Assembly: GCA_900552725.1 (NCBI GenBank)
Contig: USAT01000041.1
Coordinates: 1 to 15,094 of the forward strand
Length of the DNA: 15,094 nucleotides
Source: an uncultured Eubacteriales bacterium
GTDB taxonomy: Bacteria > Bacillota > Clostridia > Oscillospirales > Oscillospiraceae
Direction: 5' to 3'
Shown: positions 1-6,119 of the stretch, in pieces
Layout: every line of letters starts with the position of its first letter
Position numbering within the stretch: the stretch's first letter is position 1
Made by a program: the position numbers and the translations under genes
Notes under the pieces: model-generated
The model's database searches: none
Seen by the model: the letters and a program-made list of their open reading frames with translations, nothing else
Told to the model about the DNA's origin: nothing

Positions 1-14
1 GTAATTGTAAGAGA

Positions 15-54
15 CAAAGGAGCGCCTTGGGCCATGGCCCAAGGCGCTCCTTTG
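15..54. terminator. Perfect 40-bp palindrome, probable bidirectional terminator
   Basis: Two 19-base arms (15-33 and 36-54) are exact reverse complements around an AT centre; the arms are GC-rich in the middle and A/T-rich at the outer ends. On the plus strand it is followed by TGTTTT, on the minus strand by TCTCTTACAATT. It starts 8 bases past the stop codon of the leftward small gene at 63-284, so it probably ends that transcript and perhaps one arriving from the left. The T tracts are short, so the terminator role is inferred; the palindrome itself is directly visible. Confidence 0.7.
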
Positions 55-62
55 TGTTTTGA

Positions 63-284
63 TCACGCGCTGAACGTATAGCGGATCAGGTATCCACCCT
101 CATCACCGGTGGTAATGACCACATCTCCGTTCGGATCGGTTCTGGTCTCCCGCACGGGATACTTGCCGTGCTGCGCCACATAGGCTTCCGGGCTTTCTGC
201 CTCCGCCTCCACAAACTCCTTTTTGGCGTACTTGGAACCGCCGCAGGGATTGATGGTTTCAATAAGGATCTCATATTCCGTCAT
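63..284 (-). CDS. Small acidic protein of unknown function, 73 aa
   Basis: I do not recognise this protein. It is acidic, soluble and without a signal peptide or membrane segment, and reads as one compact alternating beta/alpha fold: an MTEYEILIETINPCGG start, an acidic middle (EAEAESPEAY) and a DEGGYLIRYTF end. The start is supported by a strong ribosome site (GGGAGG about 7 bases upstream) and a promoter at 318-347 (TTGAAA, 18 bp, TATGCT), so I take it as a real monocistronic gene. The palindrome at 15-54 lies directly after the stop. No function can be given from sequence or context. Confidence 0.75.
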   Translation of the reverse strand: MTEYEILIETINPCGGSKYAKKEFVEAEAESPEAYVAQHGKYPVRETRTDPNGDVVITTGDEGGYLIRYTFSA

Positions 285-317
285 GTGTATACCTCCCTTT
301 CATGCATTGTCTCCAAA

Positions 318-347
318 AGCATAGCATGCAATACCTGTGCATTTCAA
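318..347 (-). promoter_or_regulatory. Sigma-A-like promoter of the small gene at 63-284
   Basis: On the minus strand, -35 TTGAAA (347-342), an 18-base spacer and -10 TATGCT (323-318) precede the ribosome site and ATG at 284. An imperfect palindromic pair (CATGCATTG near 301 and CATGCAATA near 325) flanks the -10 and could be an operator, but that is a guess. Confidence 0.55.
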
Positions 348-370
348 AGGCTGTTCTGCACAAAAAATAT

Positions 371-648
371 TACCATCGATTGACAAGGACAAACACGCCT
401 GACAGCGTGTCTTTCCGGCGCTTTTTGCCCTTTTCGCCTTGGCGGGCGCCAGCCCGCCTGCGTCTCAAAAACCAAAAATCACTCGAAAATCCATCGCTGG
501 CAGGTGCCTTGCAGTTTTGTCGGAGCAGAAATGTGTCCAGACAAGAAAAGGCCCGCCGAGAATACTTGCCGTATTGTCAAGGGACTTGACGCGGTATGGG
601 CGCATTTCTGCCCGTCAAAACCGTGTCTGCCCTTGTCAATCGATGGTA
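371..648. mobile_element. MITE-like element with terminal inverted repeats and TA flanks
   Basis: CCATCGATTGACAAGG (373-388) recurs exactly as its reverse complement at 631-646. Similarity continues about 10 bases further inward with a few mismatches (ACAAACACG against GCAGACACG). Both ends are flanked by TA (371-372 and 647-648), the target duplication expected of IS630/Tc1-mariner-type transposases. The 278-bp interior has no credible gene but holds hairpins, such as GGCGGGC/GCCCGCC at 441-458 and ACACGC/GCGTGT near 393-410. It fills most of the 435-base gap between the small gene and the Imm26 gene. A non-autonomous transposable element is the best reading. A structured intergenic repeat spread by another mechanism is the alternative. 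Confidence 0.65.
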
Positions 649-719
649 CCTTATATTGTTAAAACTGCTCTGCACTCCCGCCATCTTTTTACCTGATAGC
701 ACACATCGTTGCCCACCTT

Positions 720-1826
720 CTATATTGCCAAAAGAACACCCATCTGCCGCGCCACCGTCTCACGCTCCTGGGCAAATTTGGGGTTGCGCAGGTCGCCATT
801 CACATAGGCGGGGTAAAATCCCTCCCAGTAGGGCCGGTTCGATCCCGCCTCAATGCACTGCTGCAGAATGTCCAGCCGGCAATTCAGCTGAAAGGAGCTG
901 CCCAGATTGCACTGCATCTCACCCAGCACACTTTCCACACCCTCCAGCTCCCGATAGACCCGGCCCCACTGGAGGCAGACCCACTCTCTTTTCCGGACGT
1001 CTATGCTCCGCCCGTACAGAATGGGATAGTCCTCCTGCTGGCCTACCGGGATATGGCCGACGATGGGGTACTCTCCGTAATACAGGCCGTTGTCCGTGAT
1101 GACCGTGGAGGGCAGCGACCGCAGCCCCTTCAGCTCCTCCGCCGTCACATTGTCCCGCTCCGTGACGATGTGGTACACGCTGCACACCAGGGGCTTGCCC
1201 ATGAAAATATCCCAGAAGGGCGTATCGCCCTTCCGCATGGCGTCATAGTTCAGCAGGACGCGCCCATAGCCGTAAAGACGGCGGTCGATGGGAAAACGGA
1301 ACACATCTCCCTCCCGGAAGCGGACGTGCCGCCGGGGCTGACGGGCAAACCGCTCTATATCGGCGATGTCCTCCGGCGCGGTGTCAGCGCACCACTGCTC
1401 CACCCATTGGGAAAACTGCTCTATGGTGCCATGCCTGTCCGCAAAGGGGGGCAGATAGCGGTTGTTGAAATAGGCGCACTGCCGCTCACTGCTGTACAGG
1501 TCAATGGCGCCCCTCTGGCTGAACAGCAGGCACATCCCCACGGAAGTCCGCTTTTTCAGATTGGCGGAGGACAGCAGCACCGGCTTTCCCCGCTCCGTTC
1601 TGGGCAGCAGATACCGCCCATCCGGCGTGACCCGCTCATTCAGCTGGTACTCTATGTAGCAGTCCCCGCCGGAGTTGATGCACTTCCGCACCACGTCGTC
1701 CTCCAGATACGCCACGGTTTCAAAGTCATCATAGGGGCTGGCCTTCACCGGGATCCGCCGCCAATGGGCCGCCACCTGATCCAGCCCTAGGCACCGGCGC
1801 TGATCATTGTTCAGCTCCCACATCAC
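720..1826 (-). CDS. Imm26-domain protein, 368 aa
   Basis: Residues about 168-290 resemble the Imm26 immunity-protein domain (also annotated immunity 26/HocA-like): FREGDVFRFPIDRRLYGYGR at 170-189, followed by a beta-rich stretch. The N-terminal 160 residues form a separate, cysteine-containing domain that I cannot name. No signal peptide or membrane helix is visible, so it should be cytosolic. Imm26 proteins are predicted to protect against polymorphic toxins, but no toxin lies nearby, so an immunity role here is uncertain. The gene follows the stop of the frameshifted GNAT gene with no gap: TGA is followed by GTG then ATG, either of which can be the start (ribosome site GGAG 6 or 9 bases upstream). 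It is thus the last gene of the glsA operon. No clear terminator follows; the MITE-like element lies about 70 bases beyond. Confidence 0.8.
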   Translation of the reverse strand: MMWELNNDQRRCLGLDQVAAHWRRIPVKASPYDDFETVAYLEDDVVRKCINSGGDCYIEYQLNERVTPDGRYLLPRTERGKPVLLSSANLKKRTSVGMCLLFSQRGAIDLYSSERQCAYFNNRYLPPFADRHGTIEQFSQWVEQWCADTAPEDIADIERFARQPRRHVRFREGDVFRFPIDRRLYGYGRVLLNYDAMRKGDTPFWDIFMGKPLVCSVYHIVTERDNVTAEELKGLRSLPSTVITDNGLYYGEYPIVGHIPVGQQEDYPILYGRSIDVRKREWVCLQWGRVYRELEGVESVLGEMQCNLGSSFQLNCRLDILQQCIEAGSNRPYWEGFYPAYVNGDLRNPKFAQERETVARQMGVLLAI

Positions 1827-2374
1827 TCACAGCTCCAGCCGCATGTACACCAGCTCCTGATACTGCCCCGTCAGGCGGGAGCGGAAGCCCCGCGGGTTCC
1901 TGCCGTATTCCACAAAGCCCGCCTTTTCGTACAGCGCCAATGCGCGGCCGTTCTCCGCCACCGCGCTCAGCTCCAGCTGCGTATACCCGGCGGCCCGGGC
2001 ACTCTCGATGCAGGCCGTCATCAGCGCCCAGCCGATACCCAGGCCCCAGAACTCCTTGGCCACGCTGATGCCGAAGTCCGCCCGGTGCCGCACCTTGAAC
2101 TTGCCGCCGACGGCGTCGATCCCGGCGGTGGCCGCCACCCGGCCGTCCACCACGGCGATGAGCAGAAGCTCGTTGTCGCCGTCCGCCCTCCGCTGCAAAA
2201 CGTCCCCTCCTGCTCCGGCGTCATGGTGTTCTCGTCGGCATAGCTCAGCAGATAGTCCGTCTCCTCATGGGTCTTGATGAAAATATCGTACACCGCCTGG
2301 CCGTCGCTCTCCACGGCGCTGCGCAGGCAGCAGGCTCTGCCGTCTCTCAATTCGATGATCCTCTGATATTGCAT
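1827..2374 (-). pseudogene. GNAT N-acetyltransferase, broken by a one-base frameshift
   Basis: Two reading frames together make one GNAT acetyltransferase of about 182 aa. The N-terminal part starts at 2374 behind a strong AAGGAGGGA site and reads MQYQRIIELRDGRACCLRSA to EQEGTF. The C-terminal part reads LQRRADGDNELLLIAVVDGR onward. It contains the acetyl-CoA-binding loop (KEFWGLGIGWALM) and the usual final helix (NGRALALYEKAGF). The frames join at a run of four T on the coding strand (2197-2200), where one extra base would restore the frame. The total of 548 bases plus one is an exact number of codons. It starts 12 bases after glsA and abuts the Imm26 gene. This could be a real inactivation, a sequencing error or, less likely, recoding; a substrate cannot be predicted. 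Confidence 0.8.
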
Positions 2375-2386
2375 AACTGTCCCTCC

Positions 2387-3322
2387 TTATTTGCCGCGCT
2401 CCTGAAACAGGTGCAGCCCCAGTTCCCGTGAAATATACGCCATCATGGCGCACCCGGCAATGCAGTTGCCCTTGCTGTCCAGGGCCGGGCCGTAAATGCC
2501 GATGCCCGCCCGGCGGTACACCGCCGCCATCAATCCGCCGCCTACGCCGGACTTGGTGGGCACCCCCACCTCCACGGCAAAGCGGCCGGAGCCGTCGTAC
2601 ATGCCGCAGGTCAGCATGATGGACAGCACGATCCGCGCCGCCTCTGCCTGCATCAGCCGCTCCCCCGTCAGGGGACTGACGCCGCCGTTGGCCAGCACCA
2701 GCGCGAAATTGGCCAGCGCTTCCGCCGTTACATTCAGGGCGCACATTTTGGTATACAGCTCGATGCTGTTGTCCACATTGGCTGTAATGATCCCCTTGCT
2801 GCGCAGCAGATAGGCAATGGCCCTGTTGCGGTCGCAGGAATTCATCTCCGACAGGTACACCTGCCGGTTCAGGGAAATACCGGGATCATGGCACAGCCGC
2901 CGTGTGTAGTCCAGCAGCTCCTCAAAGGAGACGTAGTCGATGATGGTACTCTCTACCGCGATGGCGCCGGAGTTGATCATGGGGTTGAAGGGCTTGTGGG
3001 ACTGGAGATCCAGCTCCACAATAGAATCAAATGCCTCGCCGGAGGGCTCCATGCCCACATGGCGGAACACCTCCTCCGCCCCCCGCACCTCCAGGGCCTT
3101 GCACAGAGAGATCGCCTTGGAGATGGACTGGATCGTGAAGCGGATGTTGGTGTCGCCCTCCTTATAGACCGTGCCGTCCGGCAGCGCCAAGCAAAGCCCC
3201 AGCGCGTCCTTCCGGGCGGTGCCCAGCTCCGGGATATAGGTGGCCACTTCGCCAAAGGGAATCTGCTGCCGCCCGATCTCCATCGCCGTCCGAAAAATGT
3301 CCTTGATTCGATGCTGTTCCAT
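2387..3322 (-). CDS. glsA: Glutaminase A (L-glutamine amidohydrolase)
   Basis: Hydrolyses L-glutamine to glutamate and ammonia in the cytosol. The 311-aa length is typical of the bacterial GlsA family, a serine-dependent beta-lactamase-like fold. The catalytic SxxK is Ser66-Ile-Ser-Lys69 within FTIQSISKAIS. Family-conserved positions are present at Gln65, Asn117 (NPMINSGAI), Glu159, Asn166, Tyr190, Tyr242 and Val260 (VPTKSGVGGG), so the enzyme should be active. The ATG at 3322 has a moderate purine-rich ribosome site (AGGAAAGAGAG). It is the first gene of a leftward operon with the GNAT gene 12 bases downstream and the Imm26 gene after it. The upstream DNA (3354-3410) carries phased GTACC repeats and an inverted repeat, suggesting regulated expression. 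In other bacteria this family is linked to acid tolerance and nitrogen supply; which applies here is not shown. Confidence 0.95.
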   Translation of the reverse strand: MEQHRIKDIFRTAMEIGRQQIPFGEVATYIPELGTARKDALGLCLALPDGTVYKEGDTNIRFTIQSISKAISLCKALEVRGAEEVFRHVGMEPSGEAFDSIVELDLQSHKPFNPMINSGAIAVESTIIDYVSFEELLDYTRRLCHDPGISLNRQVYLSEMNSCDRNRAIAYLLRSKGIITANVDNSIELYTKMCALNVTAEALANFALVLANGGVSPLTGERLMQAEAARIVLSIMLTCGMYDGSGRFAVEVGVPTKSGVGGGLMAAVYRRAGIGIYGPALDSKGNCIAGCAMMAYISRELGLHLFQERGK

Positions 3323-3353
3323 ACGCAGCTCTCTCTTTCCTGTGTTTTTATAG

Positions 3354-3410
3354 GGGGTTAATGTACCGATAACCCCGGTTATTGTACCTTTTGCGTACCC
3401 TTATTGTACC
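3354..3410 (-). promoter_or_regulatory. Phased repeat region upstream of glsA, putative operator
   Basis: TTAWTGTACC occurs at 3358-3367, 3379-3388 and 3401-3410, and another GTACC lies at 3395-3399. The GTACC cores therefore start at 3363, 3384, 3395 and 3406, with steps of 21, 11 and 11 bp on one face of the helix. An inverted repeat GGGGTTA/TAACCCC (3354-3360/3370-3376) overlaps the first copy, and ATAACC/GGTTAT (3369-3374/3377-3382) overlaps it. A possible minus-strand promoter is TTTACT (3430-3425), 16 bp, TACAAT (3408-3403), which would place the boxes at and after the -10. The regulator is unknown. Confidence 0.5.
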
Positions 3411-3422
3411 ATAACATATGGA

Positions 3423-3584
3423 ATAGTAAAGCAGCAAATGCAAAAGGTGCAGCTGCATAAAGGCGCGGCTGCTTAATTCACATGTATTTTACACCATGTT
3501 TATTTTTTCTTCGACCTAATGAAATATTTGTGTTTTGTGGCTTTGTGGAACTGTATTCAATTCATTCACATAACGCAAGTGAAA
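3423..3584. other. AT-rich intergenic stretch without a gene
   Basis: About 160 bases between the glsA promoter region and the tmRNA terminator. It is clearly richer in A/T than its surroundings and holds only short hairpin-prone motifs (GCAGCTGC near 3450, GGCGCGGCTGC near 3462). No credible open frame was found. It may carry further promoter elements for the leftward glsA operon. Confidence 0.4.
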
Positions 3585-3590
3585 ACGGTA

Positions 3591-3629
3591 AAAAGAGAAA
3601 CGCACCGCCGTTGCGGTGCGTTTCTCTTT
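3591..3629 (-). terminator. Intrinsic terminator of ssrA (tmRNA)
   Basis: An 18-bp perfect stem (3591-3608 with 3613-3630) with a 4-base loop. On the minus strand it follows the CCA end of tmRNA immediately and runs into TTTTTACCG, a good T tract. The outer base of the stem is the last base of tmRNA, so 3' trimming must follow termination. Confidence 0.9.
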
Positions 3630-3978
3630 TGGTGGAGGCGAGGGGAGTCGAACCCCTGTCCGAAAGCGCTTTAACAGGACTTTCTCCGGGCGCAGTTACG
3701 ATTTAAACATTCCCTCCTCGCCGCGGCACGCAACAGACGCGGTGATTCAGTAGAGTCATGATGCATGGGCGGGGCAACTCTTACCCGCCTCACGGACGCC
3801 ACCTAAACGACGCCTTCCCCGGCCGGTGGCCGCTCCGGTTCAGACGGTCACTGCGTTAAGCAGCGACGGCAACAGTATTCGTGTTGTCAGTTAATTTTAA
3901 TTTGCCCGTTGTATGGTGGTCAGGCGCCACCGCCCGCTTATCCGGTCTCCACACCCCCGTCGAAACCAGTACGCCCCC
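3630..3978 (-). ncRNA. ssrA: tmRNA (transfer-messenger RNA)
   Basis: Rescues stalled ribosomes with SmpB, adding a degradation tag. The mature 5' end GGGGGCG (3978-3972) pairs over 7 bp with CGCCTCC before an A discriminator and an encoded CCA (3632-3630). The T arm is the canonical AGGGG-TTCGACT-CCCCT, and the 5' part contains the typical CTGGTTTCGACGGGG. The length of 349 nt is normal. The tag frame ends at 3856 with TAA and reads DNTNTVAVAA from a GAC resume codon at 3888-3886, which is preceded by TTAACT. With the alanine carried by tmRNA the tag would be A-DNTNTVAVAA, ten encoded residues as in E. coli, and with the protease-recognised AA end. The resume codon is inferred. The only GCA nearby runs into a stop. 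smpB lies close upstream in the same direction. Confidence 0.96.
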
Positions 3979-3984
3979 GTATTG

Positions 3985-4004
3985 CCCGCCCAGAATCGGG
4001 CGGG
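3985..4004. repeat. GC-rich hairpin between ppi and ssrA
   Basis: CCCGCCC (3985-3991) pairs with GGGCGGG (3998-4004) around AGAATC, six bases upstream of the mature tmRNA 5' end. Neither strand has a T tract after it, so it is not a clear intrinsic terminator. I could not find a convincing promoter directly before ssrA, so ssrA may be cut from a transcript coming through ppi, with this hairpin near the processing site. Confidence 0.45.
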
Positions 4005-4045
4005 GGAGGGGTCTGGGGAATTGAAACCGTGTTGTTTTCCGGTGT

Positions 4046-4579
4046 TTACCGCTCCGGCAGCTTCTCCGGCTCAGGGTAATCCATGCCCTTGGTGTCCACG
4101 CGCACCTTGACCATGCGCTGATCCTTCTTGGGCTTGTTGGTCATCATGTTGCGGGGCGTAGAGGCGATGGCGTCCACCACGTCCATGCCCTCGATGACCA
4201 TGCCGAAGGCGGCGTATTCGCCGTCCAGATGGGGGGAATCCTTGTGCATGATGAAGAACTGGCTGCCGGCGCTGTCGGGGATCATGGTGCGGGCCATGCT
4301 CAGTACGCCGCGGGTGTGCCGCAGGTCGTTGTTGAAGCCGTTGGACTTGAACTCGCCCTTGATGCAGTAGCCGGGGCCGCCCATACCGTTGCCCAGGGGG
4401 CAGCCGCCCTGGATCATAAAGCCGTAGATGCAGCGGTGGAAGATCAGGCCGTCATAGTAGCCGCTGTTGGCCAGGGAGATGAAGTTATACACGCTTTGGG
4501 GCGCGATATCGGGGTACAGCTCCGCCTTGATGACACCGCCGTCCTCCATTTCGATGGTGACAATGGGGTTATTTTCCAT
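4046..4579 (-). CDS. Cyclophilin-type peptidyl-prolyl cis-trans isomerase, 177 aa
   Basis: Speeds cis-trans isomerisation of X-Pro bonds during protein folding. It is a single cyclophilin domain with no signal peptide, so cytosolic. Core motifs are present: FHRCIYGFMIQGG with catalytic Arg49, Phe54 and Gln57; GVLSMAR; SAGSQFFI with Gln107 and Phe109; and HLDGEYAAFG, with His117 where human cyclophilin A has the cyclosporin-contacting Trp, common in bacterial forms. The start at 4579 is chosen over an upstream in-frame ATG at 4657 because AAAGGAGGAGC lies just before it and the longer version would run into smpB with non-conserved sequence. It follows smpB by 22 bases and probably shares its transcript. 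Confidence 0.93.
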   Translation of the reverse strand: MENNPIVTIEMEDGGVIKAELYPDIAPQSVYNFISLANSGYYDGLIFHRCIYGFMIQGGCPLGNGMGGPGYCIKGEFKSNGFNNDLRHTRGVLSMARTMIPDSAGSQFFIMHKDSPHLDGEYAAFGMVIEGMDVVDAIASTPRNMMTNKPKKDQRMVKVRVDTKGMDYPEPEKLPER

Positions 4580-4601
4580 GGGATGCTCCTCCTTTGTATA
4601 C

Positions 4602-5069
4602 TCAATAGCGTTCCCGCCGGGCGCGGTCCATTTCACGCTTGGCGTCCCGCTCGGCAATGGATTGCCGCTTGTCGTAGTTCTTCTTGCCCTTGCACACGCC
4701 CAGCTCCACCTTTACAAGACCGTTCTTGAAGTAGACGCTCAGGGGGATCAGGGCGTAGCCGTCCAGCTTCTGTGCCTCGTGGAGCTTGCGGATCTCCCGC
4801 TTGTGCATCAGAAGGCGTTTGGGCCGGTCGGGGTCGCGGTTGAAGATATTGCCCTTGTCGTAGGGCGAGATGTGCATGTTGTACACCATCAGCTCGCCCT
4901 CTTTGGTGGTGGCGCAATAGCTGTCCTTCAGGTTGAGCTGTCCGCCCCGGATGGACTTGACCTCCGTTCCGGCCAGCTCGATACCGGCCTCGTAGCGATC
5001 CTCCACGAAATAATCGTGAAAGGCTTTGCGGTTCTGGGCTGCGGTCTTGATGCCGCCGCTTTTCGCCAT
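4602..5069 (-). CDS. smpB: SsrA-binding protein SmpB
   Basis: Binds the tRNA-like domain of tmRNA and carries it to stalled ribosomes. The full length of 155 aa matches the family. Visible signatures are NRKAFHDYFVEDRYEAGIEL, GTEVKSIRGGQLNLKDSY and ISPYDKGNIFNRDPDRPKRL in the beta barrel. A basic C-terminal tail ends DAKREMDRARRERY, the part that enters the ribosomal mRNA channel. The ATG at 5069 has a strong AAGGAGGG site 7 bases upstream. The gene heads a leftward group smpB-ppi-ssrA, placing protein and RNA partners together, and its promoter is at 5114-5142. Confidence 0.97.
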   Translation of the reverse strand: MAKSGGIKTAAQNRKAFHDYFVEDRYEAGIELAGTEVKSIRGGQLNLKDSYCATTKEGELMVYNMHISPYDKGNIFNRDPDRPKRLLMHKREIRKLHEAQKLDGYALIPLSVYFKNGLVKVELGVCKGKKNYDKRQSIAERDAKREMDRARRERY

Positions 5070-5091
5070 GGCAAGTCCCTCCTTTCTCCGG

Positions 5092-5142
5092 ACTGGGTAG
5101 TTACTGGGTAGTTATTGTATCACATTTTCCCGCCGGATGCAA
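5092..5142 (-). promoter_or_regulatory. smpB promoter with a tandem 11-bp repeat in the leader
   Basis: On the minus strand, TTGCAT (5142-5137), a 17-base spacer and TACAAT (5119-5114) form a good sigma-A promoter. Immediately downstream, ACTGGGTAGTT (plus-strand spelling) is repeated exactly back to back at 5092-5102 and 5103-5113, around the expected transcription start. The repeat is either a replication slip or a regulator site. Confidence 0.65.
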
Positions 5143-5540
5143 GGGGAAAGCCATCGAACGGCGGTATGGCATGTAGGTGTTTCGTGGCTGCGGCCACGAG
5201 AACGGCCTCCGGCGGCCCACTTTTCCCAGTAGCTGGAAAAGTGGGCAAAAGAGCCAGAAGAAACCGATGGTTTCTTCACTTCCTTGCGCGCTATGTCCTT
5301 ATGCGAACCTGTAACTGCATACCGCGCGTTTGCGGAAAATATCCATTTACGCGGCTGTTATCGAATTGCATCAGCACCTGCGCCGCTGCCGCTGGTGCGG
5401 TGCGACGGTAGGAGATGAATCGCTGTACGCGGCGGCCTGAGGGCAGGCCGCCCTGCGCAATGAACATCGAACCCATTTGTAGGGTGGGGTGCCCTCACCC
5501 CGCCGCATGGCTGCCCCGTTGCTTTCTGCAAACCGCCCCG
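5143..5540. repeat. Gene-free intergenic stretch packed with hairpins
   Basis: About 400 bases between rnmV and the smpB promoter, without a credible gene. It holds many perfect inverted repeats: TCGTGGC/GCCACGA (5182-5199), a 12-bp stem GCCCACTTTTCC/GGAAAAGTGGGC (5215-5246), AAGAAACC/GGTTTCTT (5258-5276), GGCGGCCT/AGGCCGCC (5431-5452) and GGGGTG/CACCCC (5486-5501). The last lies in a phrase of the type GTAGGGTGGGGTGCCCTCAC, a pattern I associate with dispersed repeats in Oscillospiraceae genomes. It may be one or more degenerate dispersed repeat units. None of the stems has a T tract that would make it an obvious rnmV terminator. Confidence 0.6.
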
Positions 5541-6119
5541 TTACAGGGCGTCGAACTCCTCACGGGTCAGCAGCAGGTTCAGCGCGTCCAGCAGCCCGGC
5601 GGTGGTGAGATGCTCCGGCAGCTGCAGGGCCTGCAGCAGGGCGGCCCGGCGCGGTACGCTGCCGGGGCCGATAAGCCCCTTGTCCATCAGGTCGGCGCGG
5701 GTGATGCCCGCACTCTGCCGGGCGGCGGTGTCCACCCCCTCGAAGGTGGCACCGCAGCGGCGCAAGGCCTCCAGCAGCACGTCGGGGGACATGCCCTCTA
5801 CCCCCAGCTTGCCCTCCTTGCCGCCTTTCTTCTTGCGGCGCTCCTTGCCCATCACGTCGGGCACATACGCCTGCTTCACCTGCTCCGGCGGCAGTGCCCC
5901 CTTCAGGTGATTGCGGATGACGAAGCCCGCGCCGTCGGGGTCGGTCAGCAGGATCACGCCCCGCTTTTCCGCCAGACGGCGGAAGTAGGCCAGCTTCTCC
6001 TTATCGTGGAACACGCCGAAGCCCTCGGTGGTCAGGATCACCGCGTCCACCACCTGGGACAGGGCGTTTTTGTCGTACCGGCCCTCCACGATGATGACCT
6101 CACGGATCCGGGGCTTCAT
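5541..6119 (-). CDS. rnmV: Ribonuclease M5 (5S rRNA maturase), 192 aa
   Basis: Cuts the 5S rRNA precursor on both sides in low-GC Gram-positives. The N-terminal Toprim domain (about 5-100) has the catalytic glutamate in IIVEGRYDK (Glu12) and the metal-binding DPDGAG (Asp60, Asp62). It is followed by a lysine-rich linker (GKERRKKKGGKEGK) and the family's C-terminal domain. The length is normal. The ATG at 6119 overlaps the holA stop by 4 bases (ATGA), so translation is coupled. It is last in the comEC-holA-rnmV operon. A Toprim protein of another family is unlikely given the length and C-terminal part. Confidence 0.93.
   Translation of the reverse strand: MKPRIREVIIVEGRYDKNALSQVVDAVILTTEGFGVFHDKEKLAYFRRLAEKRGVILLTDPDGAGFVIRNHLKGALPPEQVKQAYVPDVMGKERRKKKGGKEGKLGVEGMSPDVLLEALRRCGATFEGVDTAARQSAGITRADLMDKGLIGPGSVPRRAALLQALQLPEHLTTAGLLDALNLLLTREEFDAL

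Noticed and set aside
296..1099. Several plus-strand frames across the MITE-like region and the Imm26 gene
   Set aside because: They have no ribosome sites, lack family resemblance, and overlap the inverted repeats or the real minus-strand gene.
3482..3706. Plus-strand 74-aa frame ending in VEARGVEPLSE-like sequence
   Set aside because: The C-terminal half is the tmRNA terminator and T arm read in the wrong direction; such frames are a known annotation artefact at tRNA and tmRNA ends.
4580..4657. 26-residue N-terminal extension of the cyclophilin
   Set aside because: It overlaps smpB, has no conserved content, and the ATG at 4579 has a far better ribosome site.
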